NCBI GenBank assembly: GCA_033344795.1
Contig: JAWPMS010000001.1
Coordinates: 1,116,001 to 1,180,000 of the forward strand
Length of the DNA stretch: 64,000 nucleotides
Source of the DNA: SHLQ01 sp033344795
GTDB taxonomy: Bacteria; Actinomycetota; Acidimicrobiia; Acidimicrobiales; SHLQ01
Reading direction: 5' to 3'
Shown here: one piece after another, positions 39,424 through 47,218 of the stretch
How positions within the stretch are numbered: position 1 is the stretch's first letter
Layout of the letters: the number at the start of each line of letters is the position of its first letter
Made by a program: the position numbers and the translations under genes
Notes under the pieces: model-generated
What the model saw: only the letters and a program-made list of their open reading frames with translations
What the model was told of the DNA's origin: nothing
Databases searched by the model: none

Positions 39424-40488
39424 ATGCCTCCCATGGCCAACGACGTACCGGGACCATGGGTTCGCCGACCGCTCAGTCTGGTAATGCTCGCCGTGGGAAG
39501 CGTCCTCTCGATCACTCTTGGACCCCTTCTGCTCGTCATCGCTCTCGTCGTCGACGTGCTCACTCGAACGAAGGGCATGCGCCGCTCCCGCACCGTGGCC
39601 TTGATCTCGGTGCTCTTCATCGTCGATCTCGCTGGCCGACTTCTCGTGCTCGGTGCCTGGATCATCTCGCCACTCGGCCTTCGCGTCGAACGCCCCGCTA
39701 GCCAGGCGAGATATGCGTGGATCATGACCTGGTGGACCACGAACCTCATCCGCACCATCAGCCGGTTCGTGCCGCTGCCCCTCGACCTCAGCGAGCTCGA
39801 TGAATCGCTCCTCGACGGAAACGCGATCGTTGTTGGCAGACATCGAAGCCTCCTCGATGCGGTCATCCCCGCGATGCTCTTTGGACAGCGAGGGCTTCAG
39901 GTCTTTTACACGTTGAAGAAGGACCTGCTCTGGGAACCCAATATCGACATCGTGGGACATCGGATGGGTCACGTGTTCGTCAACAGGGCTCCCACCGACC
40001 TTCGTGCTGAGCTCAAGCCCATTCGAGATCTCGGGGCCCGACTCGATCACCGCTCCGTTGGGGTGATCTTCCCCGAAGGAACGTTCTTCAACCCCAAGCG
40101 CAAGGCTCGGGCGATTCGAACGCTCAAGGAACGCGATCCGGCTCATGTGGAAGTGGCCGAGAGCATGCAGTTTCTCCTGCCGCCACGTCCAGCCGGGACC
40201 CTCGCCTTGCTCGAAGGGGCCCCCGACGCAGACGTCATCGTGCTCGGGCATGTCGGCTTCGAACCGTTCGGCACGATCAAACAGATCTTGGCGAATATCG
40301 GAAACGAACATGGCGTGGTCATTCGTGCGTGGCGGTTCGCCAGAAACACGATTCCGACGGATCCGACGGCACAGATCGACTGGTTGTACGAACGCTGGAC
40401 CGAGATGGATGAATGGATCGCCTCGCATCATCCGCTCAACGCCGGAACGGCCGCTCCGGCTGTTCCCGCTTCTCAAGGAGGCTCTTGA
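39424..40488 (+). CDS. 1-acyl-sn-glycerol-3-phosphate acyltransferase family (PlsC-like)
   Basis: 354 aa with two or three N-terminal membrane helices, then an LPLAT domain: catalytic HX4D in VGRHRSLLDAVIP, a block II-like region around KKDLLWEPNIDIVGHRMGHVF, and FPEGTFFNPK (block III). The residue after FPEGT is Phe, not the usual Arg. Likely acylates a phospholipid precursor. Start is ATG 39424, with ATG 39433 nine bases later as alternative. HisN follows 25 bases downstream. Confidence 0.87.
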   Translation: MPPMANDVPGPWVRRPLSLVMLAVGSVLSITLGPLLLVIALVVDVLTRTKGMRRSRTVALISVLFIVDLAGRLLVLGAWIISPLGLRVERPASQARYAWIMTWWTTNLIRTISRFVPLPLDLSELDESLLDGNAIVVGRHRSLLDAVIPAMLFGQRGLQVFYTLKKDLLWEPNIDIVGHRMGHVFVNRAPTDLRAELKPIRDLGARLDHRSVGVIFPEGTFFNPKRKARAIRTLKERDPAHVEVAESMQFLLPPRPAGTLALLEGAPDADVIVLGHVGFEPFGTIKQILANIGNEHGVVIRAWRFARNTIPTDPTAQIDWLYERWTEMDEWIASHHPLNAGTAAPAVPASQGGS

Positions 40489-40513
40489 GCGTCAATCAGT
40501 AGGCTTGTGCGCT

Positions 40514-41284
40514 GTGAATGCGCCAGAAGTAGAACAGAGCCTCGTCGACTTGGCGATCGAGCTTGCCACCGGCGCAGGAGCGCTGACCCGCAAGTGGTTC
40601 GATCGCGGCACCGTTTCGTTCGACACGAAGGCTGACGGCTCTCCCGTCACCGAAGCCGACAAGGCTGCCGAGCGATACTTGCGCGAGCAGATCGGCGCGG
40701 CGTTCCCAACCGACGCAATCATCGGCGAAGAAGAAGCCAACCGCGATGGTACGAGCGGTCGCACCTGGATCATCGACCCCATCGATGGCACCAAGACGTT
40801 CATGCACGGGGTCCCTCTCTACGGCACCCTTCTTTCCGTGGTCGACGAACATGGCCCCGCAGTCGGTGTGATCGTCATGCCCGCACTCGATGAGATCGTC
40901 TCTGCCGGACGCGGGCTCGGTTGCTTTCACAATGGGCGCGAGACCTCGGTGAACGAACACGATGACTTCCCAACCAGCTATGCGATGACCAGCGGGCTCG
41001 AGTACTGGCCCGACGACTCCGAGCGAGACCGTCTGATCGCCAGCGATCTCACCGTTCGCACCTGGGCCGATGCCTATGGGTATGTCCTGCTTGCCACCGG
41101 TCGATGCGAAGCCGTCGTCGATCCGCTGGTGAACATCTGGGACGTTGCTCCAGCACAGGTGATCATCCCCGAAGCTGGCGGCGTCGTCACCGACCAGGCT
41201 GGCGACCCCTGGACTGAGGGCAAACACTTCATTGCGTCAAATGGAAAGATCCACGACGAGGTCGTCGCTGCCGTCTTTGGCTAG
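40514..41284 (+). CDS. hisN: Histidinol-phosphatase / inositol-monophosphatase family (HisN)
   Basis: 256 aa from GTG 40514. Metal motifs GEEEAN, WIIDPIDGTKTFMHGVP (DPIDGT) and the later NIWDVAPAQVIIPEAGG match inositol-monophosphatase-like phosphatases; length and the KTFMHGVPLYGTL loop match actinobacterial HisN histidinol-phosphatases. A generic IMPase function remains possible. Its 3' end overlaps the convergent DUF3105 gene by 4 bases. Confidence 0.88.
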   Translation: MNAPEVEQSLVDLAIELATGAGALTRKWFDRGTVSFDTKADGSPVTEADKAAERYLREQIGAAFPTDAIIGEEEANRDGTSGRTWIIDPIDGTKTFMHGVPLYGTLLSVVDEHGPAVGVIVMPALDEIVSAGRGLGCFHNGRETSVNEHDDFPTSYAMTSGLEYWPDDSERDRLIASDLTVRTWADAYGYVLLATGRCEAVVDPLVNIWDVAPAQVIIPEAGGVVTDQAGDPWTEGKHFIASNGKIHDEVVAAVFG

Positions 41285-41892
41285 TTGTAGTTCTCCGGAA
41301 CCTGCTCGCCATCGGCGAGCGTCCGGATGTCATCGGGTGGCACACCCGCTGCACCGGTACACCGAACACCGGCCTCGGCGAGCTCGGGGTTGTCGACCCA
41401 CGTATCGATGAACTCCATGAACTGAGGTTCCTCGACCGAGGTGATGCCGCGTTGCTGTACACCCCAGGCGCTCAGGACCAACGGCTCATCGTGTGCATAC
41501 GGCGAGATCAACAATTTGCCATTGTCCTGGGCAAGCTGCTCGAGCGCTGCAAGATCTTCATCGCTGATGGACGACGCGTTGTACGTGATCCACACAGCAC
41601 CGTGCTCCATCGTGTGTGCTGCTGCACCTTCGATCAGTTCGACCGAATAGAACCCACAGTTCTGCCAGAACGGATAGTGATCCCCGCCGATCGACGGGCT
41701 CTGATCGAATGAAACCGGCGGATCGACGTGCCCTGCACTGATGTCCGACACCGGAATGGAAGTGGGGGCGGCCAGCGCCGAACCATCTACTTCATCCGAC
41801 GAGGTATCCGTCGAGGGCGTTTCGGTGTCAGCTGCATCGCTCCCGCCGCAAGCGGCGAGAACGATGGCCAACGAAATCAGCATCTTACGCAT
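41281..41892 (-). CDS. DUF3105 lipoprotein
   Basis: 203 aa from ATG 41892 (AGGA 9 bases upstream). Lipoprotein signal MRKMLISLAIVLAACGG (lipobox LAAC, Cys at 16). The DUF3105 domain contains GHVDPPVSFDQSPSIGGDHYPFWQNCGFY, AHTMEHGAVWITYN and SPYAHDEPLVLSAWG; the conserved His residues and PP..GG.H pattern suggest a periplasmic/extracytoplasmic function. Role not established. Confidence 0.9.
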   Translation of the reverse strand: MRKMLISLAIVLAACGGSDAADTETPSTDTSSDEVDGSALAAPTSIPVSDISAGHVDPPVSFDQSPSIGGDHYPFWQNCGFYSVELIEGAAAHTMEHGAVWITYNASSISDEDLAALEQLAQDNGKLLISPYAHDEPLVLSAWGVQQRGITSVEEPQFMEFIDTWVDNPELAEAGVRCTGAAGVPPDDIRTLADGEQVPENYN

Positions 41893-42043
41893 CAACAAAT
41901 CCTAGAGAAGTCAAAGCCAAACTTGTGGGCGCTCGAAGGCCGAGTAGCCCGAAGCTGCGGAGCCGGTTCGGGCGGGGACGGCCTCCGGCCAACCGCCGAG
42001 CATCGAGGAGCCGATAGGCGACGGATTGCGACCGCGGAGAGGG

Positions 42044-42940
42044 TCAGCTCAGCGGCAGGCCAACCTTGACCTCGCCGGCGCTCGACTCGATGAGCGTGAT
42101 CTGCTCCATACGGTCGTGCCAGTCGCTGCGCTCGCCGATCGCGTCGACGTAGGCGGCCTTGCGTCGTGCCGAGCGGCCTCGTGGCTCTGGGTTCGCCGTT
42201 CCACCAGCGACGTACTGTGCCTCGATGCCTTCTTTGAGCATCTGGATTGCTTCGGAGCGAATCTGGCTGATGCGGCTCTCGGTCACATCGAGGAACCTTG
42301 CCAAGTCTTGGCTTGTACGGCCCTCGAGGAAGTATCCAATGATGACCAGACGCTGACGCTCGGGAAGCAGCGCAATGGCATCGCGGAGGTATGCGTGCAG
42401 CTCGCGGGTTTCGAGCTCTTCGGATGGCTCGATGGCCGCATGATCCACAAGTACGTCGACGAGTGTGAGGTCATCGTCGACATCATCGGAGACTTCGTGT
42501 TCGAGAGCCAGGACGACGGAACGGAACATACGGTCCCGGAGACGTGCCAGTTCGCTGACATCCATGCTGAGCGCTTCGGCCATCTCTTCGGTGGTCGGCA
42601 CTCGACCAAGACGACTTGCCAAGCGTTGTTCGGTGGACTCGAGCTTCCGAGCCAACGTCCGAACCGAACGAGGAGCCCAGTCAGCAGCGCGAACTGCGTC
42701 GAGGATCGCTCCACGAATTCGTTGAGCAGCGAATCGATCGAACGGAACTCCACGGCTTTCGTCGTAGCGACGAGCAGCCTCGACCAGTCCGAGCGCTCCT
42801 GCTCGGGCGAGCTCTTCCCGCTCAACGTGACGTGGGAAATGTACGGCCACTTGCAGCACGATGTGCTTGACCAGAGGCAGGTTCGCCTCGATCATCTGGT
42901 TCATCTCCGCGGTGTTGACCGTTTCAGTCTTATCGCCCAT
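42044..42940 (-). CDS. FliA/WhiG-type alternative sigma factor
   Basis: 298 aa from ATG 42940. Sigma-70 region 2 is NLPLVKHIVLQVAVHFPRHV with ELARAGALGLVEAARRYD; region 3 GRVPTTEEMAEALSMDVSEL; region 4 LLPERQRLVIIGYFLEGRTSQDLA and DVTESRISQIRSEAIQML. Such factors direct flagellar (FliA) or sporulation/stress (WhiG/SigF) genes. No flagellar gene or anti-sigma gene is adjacent, so the regulon cannot be assigned. A C-terminal extension of about 50 residues follows region 4. An ATG at 42988 is an alternative start. Confidence 0.88.
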   Translation of the reverse strand: MGDKTETVNTAEMNQMIEANLPLVKHIVLQVAVHFPRHVEREELARAGALGLVEAARRYDESRGVPFDRFAAQRIRGAILDAVRAADWAPRSVRTLARKLESTEQRLASRLGRVPTTEEMAEALSMDVSELARLRDRMFRSVVLALEHEVSDDVDDDLTLVDVLVDHAAIEPSEELETRELHAYLRDAIALLPERQRLVIIGYFLEGRTSQDLARFLDVTESRISQIRSEAIQMLKEGIEAQYVAGGTANPEPRGRSARRKAAYVDAIGERSDWHDRMEQITLIESSAGEVKVGLPLS

Positions 42941-43123
42941 TTTTTCTTGCTCCCTCGCTGTGGTTAATTGCGTGCCCGCCGACATCACGAAAGAAGGTTT
43001 CGACGCGACAGAGGAAGAACTTGAGAAAAAATCTGAGAAATATCCCTGACGTGATTTTGTTCGGCGCGTCAGCCTGCGACCTGTAGCGAATTTTTGTAGG
43101 CCATTCGGCCTGTTCCACGAAGA

Positions 43124-44119
43124 TCAGTAGGTCTCGCTGGCACCCATGAATATTTCTGGGCGAAGGCCTCGAAGCTGCAGTTCCCGGAGAAATGGCAGGG
43201 CCTCGAACCACTCGGCAAGACCACGCGCGCCGGACTGACCATCGTCGGCGCCCAGGAGATGACTCACCGCGGTTGCCGCTACTGCCCCAGCAGCCACCGC
43301 TGGCCGTTCGGCGCATCCGACGACGACATCGAGCTGGTCACCTTTGGCAACGCCGCGCAACTCGACTCGGACCGCTCCCAGGAGTCCTTCGGGGTGGGGT
43401 TTGCGGAGCATCGGCAGATGCATCGTCAATCGGTCGCGACGAGTGGCAGCCATTCGCGCCGTGACTCGTTCGACATTCGGGTGCGCTCGAACGAGCAACA
43501 ACGGATCAGCAAGAGCAGCTCGATAACAATCCGCGGCCTCGACGGGAGGCGGAAACCAGGCGAGTTCGCGGCCCGACCCCCCGGCTCTTCGGACCCACCT
43601 GCCGTTGCGCCAGTCGAAACAGAGACCCTTGAGGGCGCTGTGGTGCTGACGAGCACAGTCAGGGCCACCGGTACCGAACTTCGAGACATGGACCTCGCGA
43701 ACCTCATCGAACCAGGCACGGCCATGGCTCGCCAGGACGTCGGAAAGACCTGGCATGAGTCCGGCGCCAACCACGATCTTCACGCCGTGGGAGCGAGCAT
43801 GATCGTCGAGATCCAGGAGGCCCCGAACGTCGTTGATCGAGTCGCCCACCGACACGACGTGTTGGCCCGCCGCGGCACAGGTCTGCGCCAACGCGACGTG
43901 ACTATTTGCGCGCGTCGCCAGCACGACCACCTCAGCGACCTCGGGAATCTCCGTCGTCGAACGGGCTTCGACCATGTCGCCTAGAGATTTTGTGCTGGAC
44001 TGGGCGGCACCTTCCTCGTCGTCGACGAGAATGATGCGAGACACCACGCCCCGCCGTGCGAGCTGTCTCGCCGCACGCGTTCCCGTGGCGCCAGCACCCA
44101 CGATGGCCACGGTGGCCAT
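43124..44119 (-). CDS. Rossmann-fold NAD(P)-dependent protein, saccharopine dehydrogenase-like
   Basis: 331 aa: N-terminal dinucleotide-binding motif VAIVGAGATGTRAARQLARRG, then AEVVVLATRANSHVALAQ and the loop GQHVVSVGDSINDVRGLL, as in saccharopine dehydrogenase/homospermidine synthase-like reductases. The catalytic domain is diverged, with LMPGLSDVLASHGRAWFDEV. The substrate is unclear. The preceding 48-aa ORF ends two bases before this ATG, so both are likely co-translated. Confidence 0.82.
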   Translation of the reverse strand: MATVAIVGAGATGTRAARQLARRGVVSRIILVDDEEGAAQSSTKSLGDMVEARSTTEIPEVAEVVVLATRANSHVALAQTCAAAGQHVVSVGDSINDVRGLLDLDDHARSHGVKIVVGAGLMPGLSDVLASHGRAWFDEVREVHVSKFGTGGPDCARQHHSALKGLCFDWRNGRWVRRAGGSGRELAWFPPPVEAADCYRAALADPLLLVRAHPNVERVTARMAATRRDRLTMHLPMLRKPHPEGLLGAVRVELRGVAKGDQLDVVVGCAERPAVAAGAVAATAVSHLLGADDGQSGARGLAEWFEALPFLRELQLRGLRPEIFMGASETY

Positions 44120-44121
44120 CG

Positions 44122-44268
44122 CTACTCGAGCTCGTTGCCTGAGAGCTCCCGCCAGCCACCACTTCGAGGTGGAACGCCGCCCGATCCGCGCAAACGGAGC
44201 GCACCAGCGACTCCGGCCGCGATGCCAAGCGCAGCAGCGGCACGACGGACTAACAAGAAGATCTGCAC
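44122..44268 (-). CDS. 48-aa membrane protein, coupled upstream of the Rossmann-fold gene
   Basis: GTG 44268 opens a 48-residue frame: QIFLLVRRAAAALGIAAGVAG, then ALRLRGSGGVPPRSGGWREL and a final SGNELE. One hydrophobic helix, then a Gly/Pro/Arg-rich tail. Its TAG lies two bases before the next ATG. No Shine-Dalgarno is seen, and similar one-helix proteins are easily missed in annotation. Product plausible, not certain. Confidence 0.55.
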   Translation of the reverse strand: MQIFLLVRRAAAALGIAAGVAGALRLRGSGGVPPRSGGWRELSGNELE

Positions 44269-44311
44269 GCGTGAAATTCTACTCTTGTCAGAAGTCGATG
44301 ATCGGTGGTTG

Positions 44312-44932
44312 TTATCGAGGCAGCTTCGAAACGCCCGGGCCGTCGAGCTCGGATCGAGCATCGCGTCGATTGATGCTCATGAGAATTGCTTCGGCCGGAC
44401 CGCTCACCAGATCGCCTTCTCCCCACGACCAATCCATGTCGGTCGCCTCGAGCCGAAGGCCGGCGATGTCTTTGGGCGGAACGTGGATCTTGCCCTTCGG
44501 ATCGATCGTGCAGAAGTCCAAAGCCATGCGCAAGACCGCGGGGTCGAGCTCGCCATCGAGACCAAGACCACGACGCACGTCCTGGGTGTGTACCGCGACA
44601 TCGTTGGCAGTGAGACCCGCAGGAAACGACTTCATCGGTGCGGGCTGGGTGGCATGTGCCCGCAGCTTTCTCGAGATCTCCGCCGGTCCCTGGGCGGCGT
44701 ACTTCGTCGCGTTGGCCTTCCACGCCTTGTCGACGTGGAAACCGGCCTTTGCCATGCTCAACATCATCGTTGGCAACGACATCTCGATGAAGCTCACGAG
44801 GTGCGCGCCCACTTCGACCGGGGTCCAACCCGGGCAGAGCGTTTCGGTGGCCAATTGCTCTGCGGACAAGCCATCGAGCATGTCGGCGAAGTCGATCCGT
44901 CCCTTGCCTGCTATTTCCATTGAATCTGCCAT
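44312..44932 (-). CDS. Maleylpyruvate isomerase/DinB-fold (TIGR03083-type) protein
   Basis: 206 aa from ATG 44932 (AGAGGAG 6 bases upstream). N-terminal mycothiol-dependent maleylpyruvate isomerase domain: LDGLSAEQLATETLCPGWTPVEVGAHLVSF (W-PVEVGAHL with metal His), then TANDVAVHTQDVRRGLGLDGEL (second His with D-xx-R). A C-terminal extension (about 130-206) with DMDWSWGEGDLVSGPAEAIL is typical of this group. Likely mycothiol-linked detoxification. Confidence 0.86.
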   Translation of the reverse strand: MADSMEIAGKGRIDFADMLDGLSAEQLATETLCPGWTPVEVGAHLVSFIEMSLPTMMLSMAKAGFHVDKAWKANATKYAAQGPAEISRKLRAHATQPAPMKSFPAGLTANDVAVHTQDVRRGLGLDGELDPAVLRMALDFCTIDPKGKIHVPPKDIAGLRLEATDMDWSWGEGDLVSGPAEAILMSINRRDARSELDGPGVSKLPR

Positions 44933-45179
44933 GTGAAGCTCCTCTTTCCGAGCGGTTCCGTCGCAGGGCAACGCCTTCGCGATCCGAATCCTGTTTATGT
45001 CACGACGAACGGCTTGTCCAAAAACGGACACGTCGCTGCCGTTCGCAAGCACTGCGAAGCACGAACGCTGACTTGCCGAGTTCTCGCCCGCCTCAAGGCT
45101 CCGAACATCGAACCATTGACAGACTGTGGCAGCATGCGTGCTCGTTCGTATCAGGTAACCGGGGAAGGAGATTCACAAA

Positions 45180-46016
45180 TTGGCGGTCCTTCTTGCCTTG
45201 TTGACAACGATGTCGATCAGTGCCGGCGAGTTCTTTGCCGCAGGCGTCACGAGGCGCACGCGAGCACATGAGGTCACGTCCTCGATGTTCGCCTCCGGCG
45301 TTGTCCTGACGTCCGTCGTGGCCCTTCTATGGCCCGGCGAGCCCACACGCACTGATCTACTCGTCGGCGCACTTTCAGGCGTCGCCAACGGCACGGCGGT
45401 CCTTTTGCTCTACCTCGCATACTCCCGTGGGTCGCTGCGATCTGCGGCACCTGCAGCAGCGGTGGTGATGTCAAGCGTGCCCATCGTCTGGGACGTGGTC
45501 GTGACGGGAACCAGCCCGTCCTTCATCACGTGGATCGGAATCATCCTGGGAGTGAGCGCCATTGCACTCACCACGTACGAAGGCGGAGGTGGTCAAGACG
45601 AGCAACCCATCCTGATGATCGCCGTCGCGGCGGGCGTGATCTTCGGTGTGATGCTCATCTTGCTCGGCGAGGTCGGCGAGGATGCGGGCGGACGTCCCAT
45701 CTTCTTTCAACGCGTCGTCGGCTTTTTGGTTGCAGCGATCGCGACGCGAGCGACAGGGCCAAGGATCTTTCCCGGGGACAAAGCCGTTCGGGCGAGGTCG
45801 TTCGTTGTGGGGCTGTTCGCAACGAGTGCGGTGCTGCTGTTCGTGTTGGCACTTCAGGCAGGAGGAAGCCTGGCGGTGGTGAGCGTCATTGGCTCGCAGT
45901 ATGCAGCGGTCGCGGTACTTCTCGGTGTGGTCTTCGGGGGTCAGTCCATGAGGTGGTGGCAAGGGCTGGGCCTGCTCGGCACGAGCGTCGCCGTTGCCCT
46001 AATCACCATTGGTTGA
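45180..46016 (+). CDS. EamA/DMT-family transporter
   Basis: 278 aa with about ten helices in two EamA repeats (LLALLTTMSISAGEFFAAGV, LYLAYSRGSLRSAAPAAAVVMSSVPIVWD; then FVVGLFATSAVLLFVLALQAGGSLAVVSVIGSQYAAVAVLLG). The pattern fits drug/metabolite transporters; substrate unknown. TTG 45180 is the start, with GAAGGAG 9 bases upstream. A second EamA transporter lies at 54565. Confidence 0.87.
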   Translation: MAVLLALLTTMSISAGEFFAAGVTRRTRAHEVTSSMFASGVVLTSVVALLWPGEPTRTDLLVGALSGVANGTAVLLLYLAYSRGSLRSAAPAAAVVMSSVPIVWDVVVTGTSPSFITWIGIILGVSAIALTTYEGGGGQDEQPILMIAVAAGVIFGVMLILLGEVGEDAGGRPIFFQRVVGFLVAAIATRATGPRIFPGDKAVRARSFVVGLFATSAVLLFVLALQAGGSLAVVSVIGSQYAAVAVLLGVVFGGQSMRWWQGLGLLGTSVAVALITIG

Positions 46017-46117
46017 ACGCAGAAGGTGGAAAGTGAGGCGCGACCCCGTCGTTCCTGGAGCGAAGCGTAAGGAAAAGGCGGTAAGTGAGGAGCCGCCTTG
46101 GGCGGCGACGAACGACG

Positions 46118-46191
<74 letters not shown>

Positions 46192-46226
46192 GTACGTACC
46201 CCGAAGGGCCATGAAACGGTATCGAC

Positions 46227-46793
46227 TCAGCCCCGTCGGGGCAACGTCGAAATGGGTCGAGCTGTCTCTTCTTCGACCACGGTCACCCGAATTCCGCCCG
46301 TGAGGTCCGAAATCAGATTGAGAAGGATGGCAATGAGCACCGCAAACCCTGTTGCTGCAACTGCGACAACGAGCCCTCCGAGCGCAACTGCGTTGAAGAT
46401 CGACTCACCCTCGAAGGTGAACTCCTCGAGCGCGAAGATCTCCTTGGCGAACTGTTCGACGTCAGAAATCGTGCCGGCGGTCTCCGCGGCGTTCCACAGC
46501 AGCACCCCGGCCACCATCGTGACGACCCACATGCAGAAGTTGAACAGCAACGCGACCTTGAGTACCGACCACGGCTCGATGTGGCGGACGAGGCGCCGGA
46601 CCTTGCGGGCCCGAAGGCGGCGTTCTTGAATCCGCTCGACCAACAGCGGCGCTTCGGACTCCGGAACGATCGCCGGCGAGGCAGATTCCGGCTCGACAAG
46701 CGCCTCCGTGAAGAATTCATCGGCGCGCTGAGCTAGGGAGTCCTCGGAGGTACCCGTGAAAACGGTCTCTTCTGAGTCATCGATCGCGGTCAC
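46227..46793 (-). CDS. DUF3566 membrane protein
   Basis: 188 aa, GTG start at 46793. Cytoplasmic N-terminus, a basic linker (RRLRARKVRRLVRHIEPWSVLKV), and two membrane helices (LFNFCMWVVTMVAGVLLW and GGLVVAVAATGFAVLIAI) with an acidic loop between. It matches DUF3566, whose members sit downstream of gyrA in many actinobacteria. The conserved HIEPWSVLKVALLF motif is present. Confidence 0.9.
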   Translation of the reverse strand: MTAIDDSEETVFTGTSEDSLAQRADEFFTEALVEPESASPAIVPESEAPLLVERIQERRLRARKVRRLVRHIEPWSVLKVALLFNFCMWVVTMVAGVLLWNAAETAGTISDVEQFAKEIFALEEFTFEGESIFNAVALGGLVVAVAATGFAVLIAILLNLISDLTGGIRVTVVEEETARPISTLPRRG

Positions 46794-46865
46794 GAAGAGA
46801 GAGTGTATTGCATCTCAACCCAACACACGGTCCGCCCGGTGGGGAGATCTCCCGAGACCCCTTGT

Positions 46866-47159
46866 TCATCCATCGCGGACAATGAGGCGTTCTGCGTGCG
46901 CGACCGCTCGAGCATCGCCAAGCCTGACCTCAACAGAGGTGACAGACCCACGAAACGACACCCTCACGAGCGTTGCACCGTTGCGCTCCGCGGCAACCTG
47001 CGCGGCCTCTGAACCTCCTGCAGCACCGGCAAGTGCTGCTGCGTCAGCCGCTGTGGCCGCACGTGCATCATCGATTGCGGCGTCGCCAACGGCAACGATG
47101 CCAATCAGGAGTGCCGCGGTCAGAGAGAGGCCCATGAGCCAACCGAGTAAACCCACCAT
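46866..47159 (-). CDS. TadE/Rv3654c-like secreted small protein
   Basis: 97 aa from ATG 47159. A single N-terminal helix (LLGWLMGLSLTAALLIGIVAVG) is followed by a Flp/TadE-like helix DARAATAADAAALAGAAGGSEAAQ and a short tail. The composition matches actinobacterial TadE-family small proteins that accompany pilus genes. No other tad gene is visible, so it may be an orphan. It lies between gyrA and DUF3566. Confidence 0.75.
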   Translation of the reverse strand: MVGLLGWLMGLSLTAALLIGIVAVGDAAIDDARAATAADAAALAGAAGGSEAAQVAAERNGATLVRVSFRGSVTSVEVRLGDARAVAHAERLIVRDG

Positions 47160-47218
47160 CGAACAACCTTCAACTCCGCGAACGGAGCGTACGCAACGGG
47201 GGAAGTTACTTCGCCAGG

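Noticed and set aside
41893..42043. Possible c-di-GMP riboswitch upstream of the DUF3105 gene
   Set aside because: Contains GGCCTCCGGCC-like GC-rich pairs but lacks the conserved GEMM-type core and tetraloop/receptor order.
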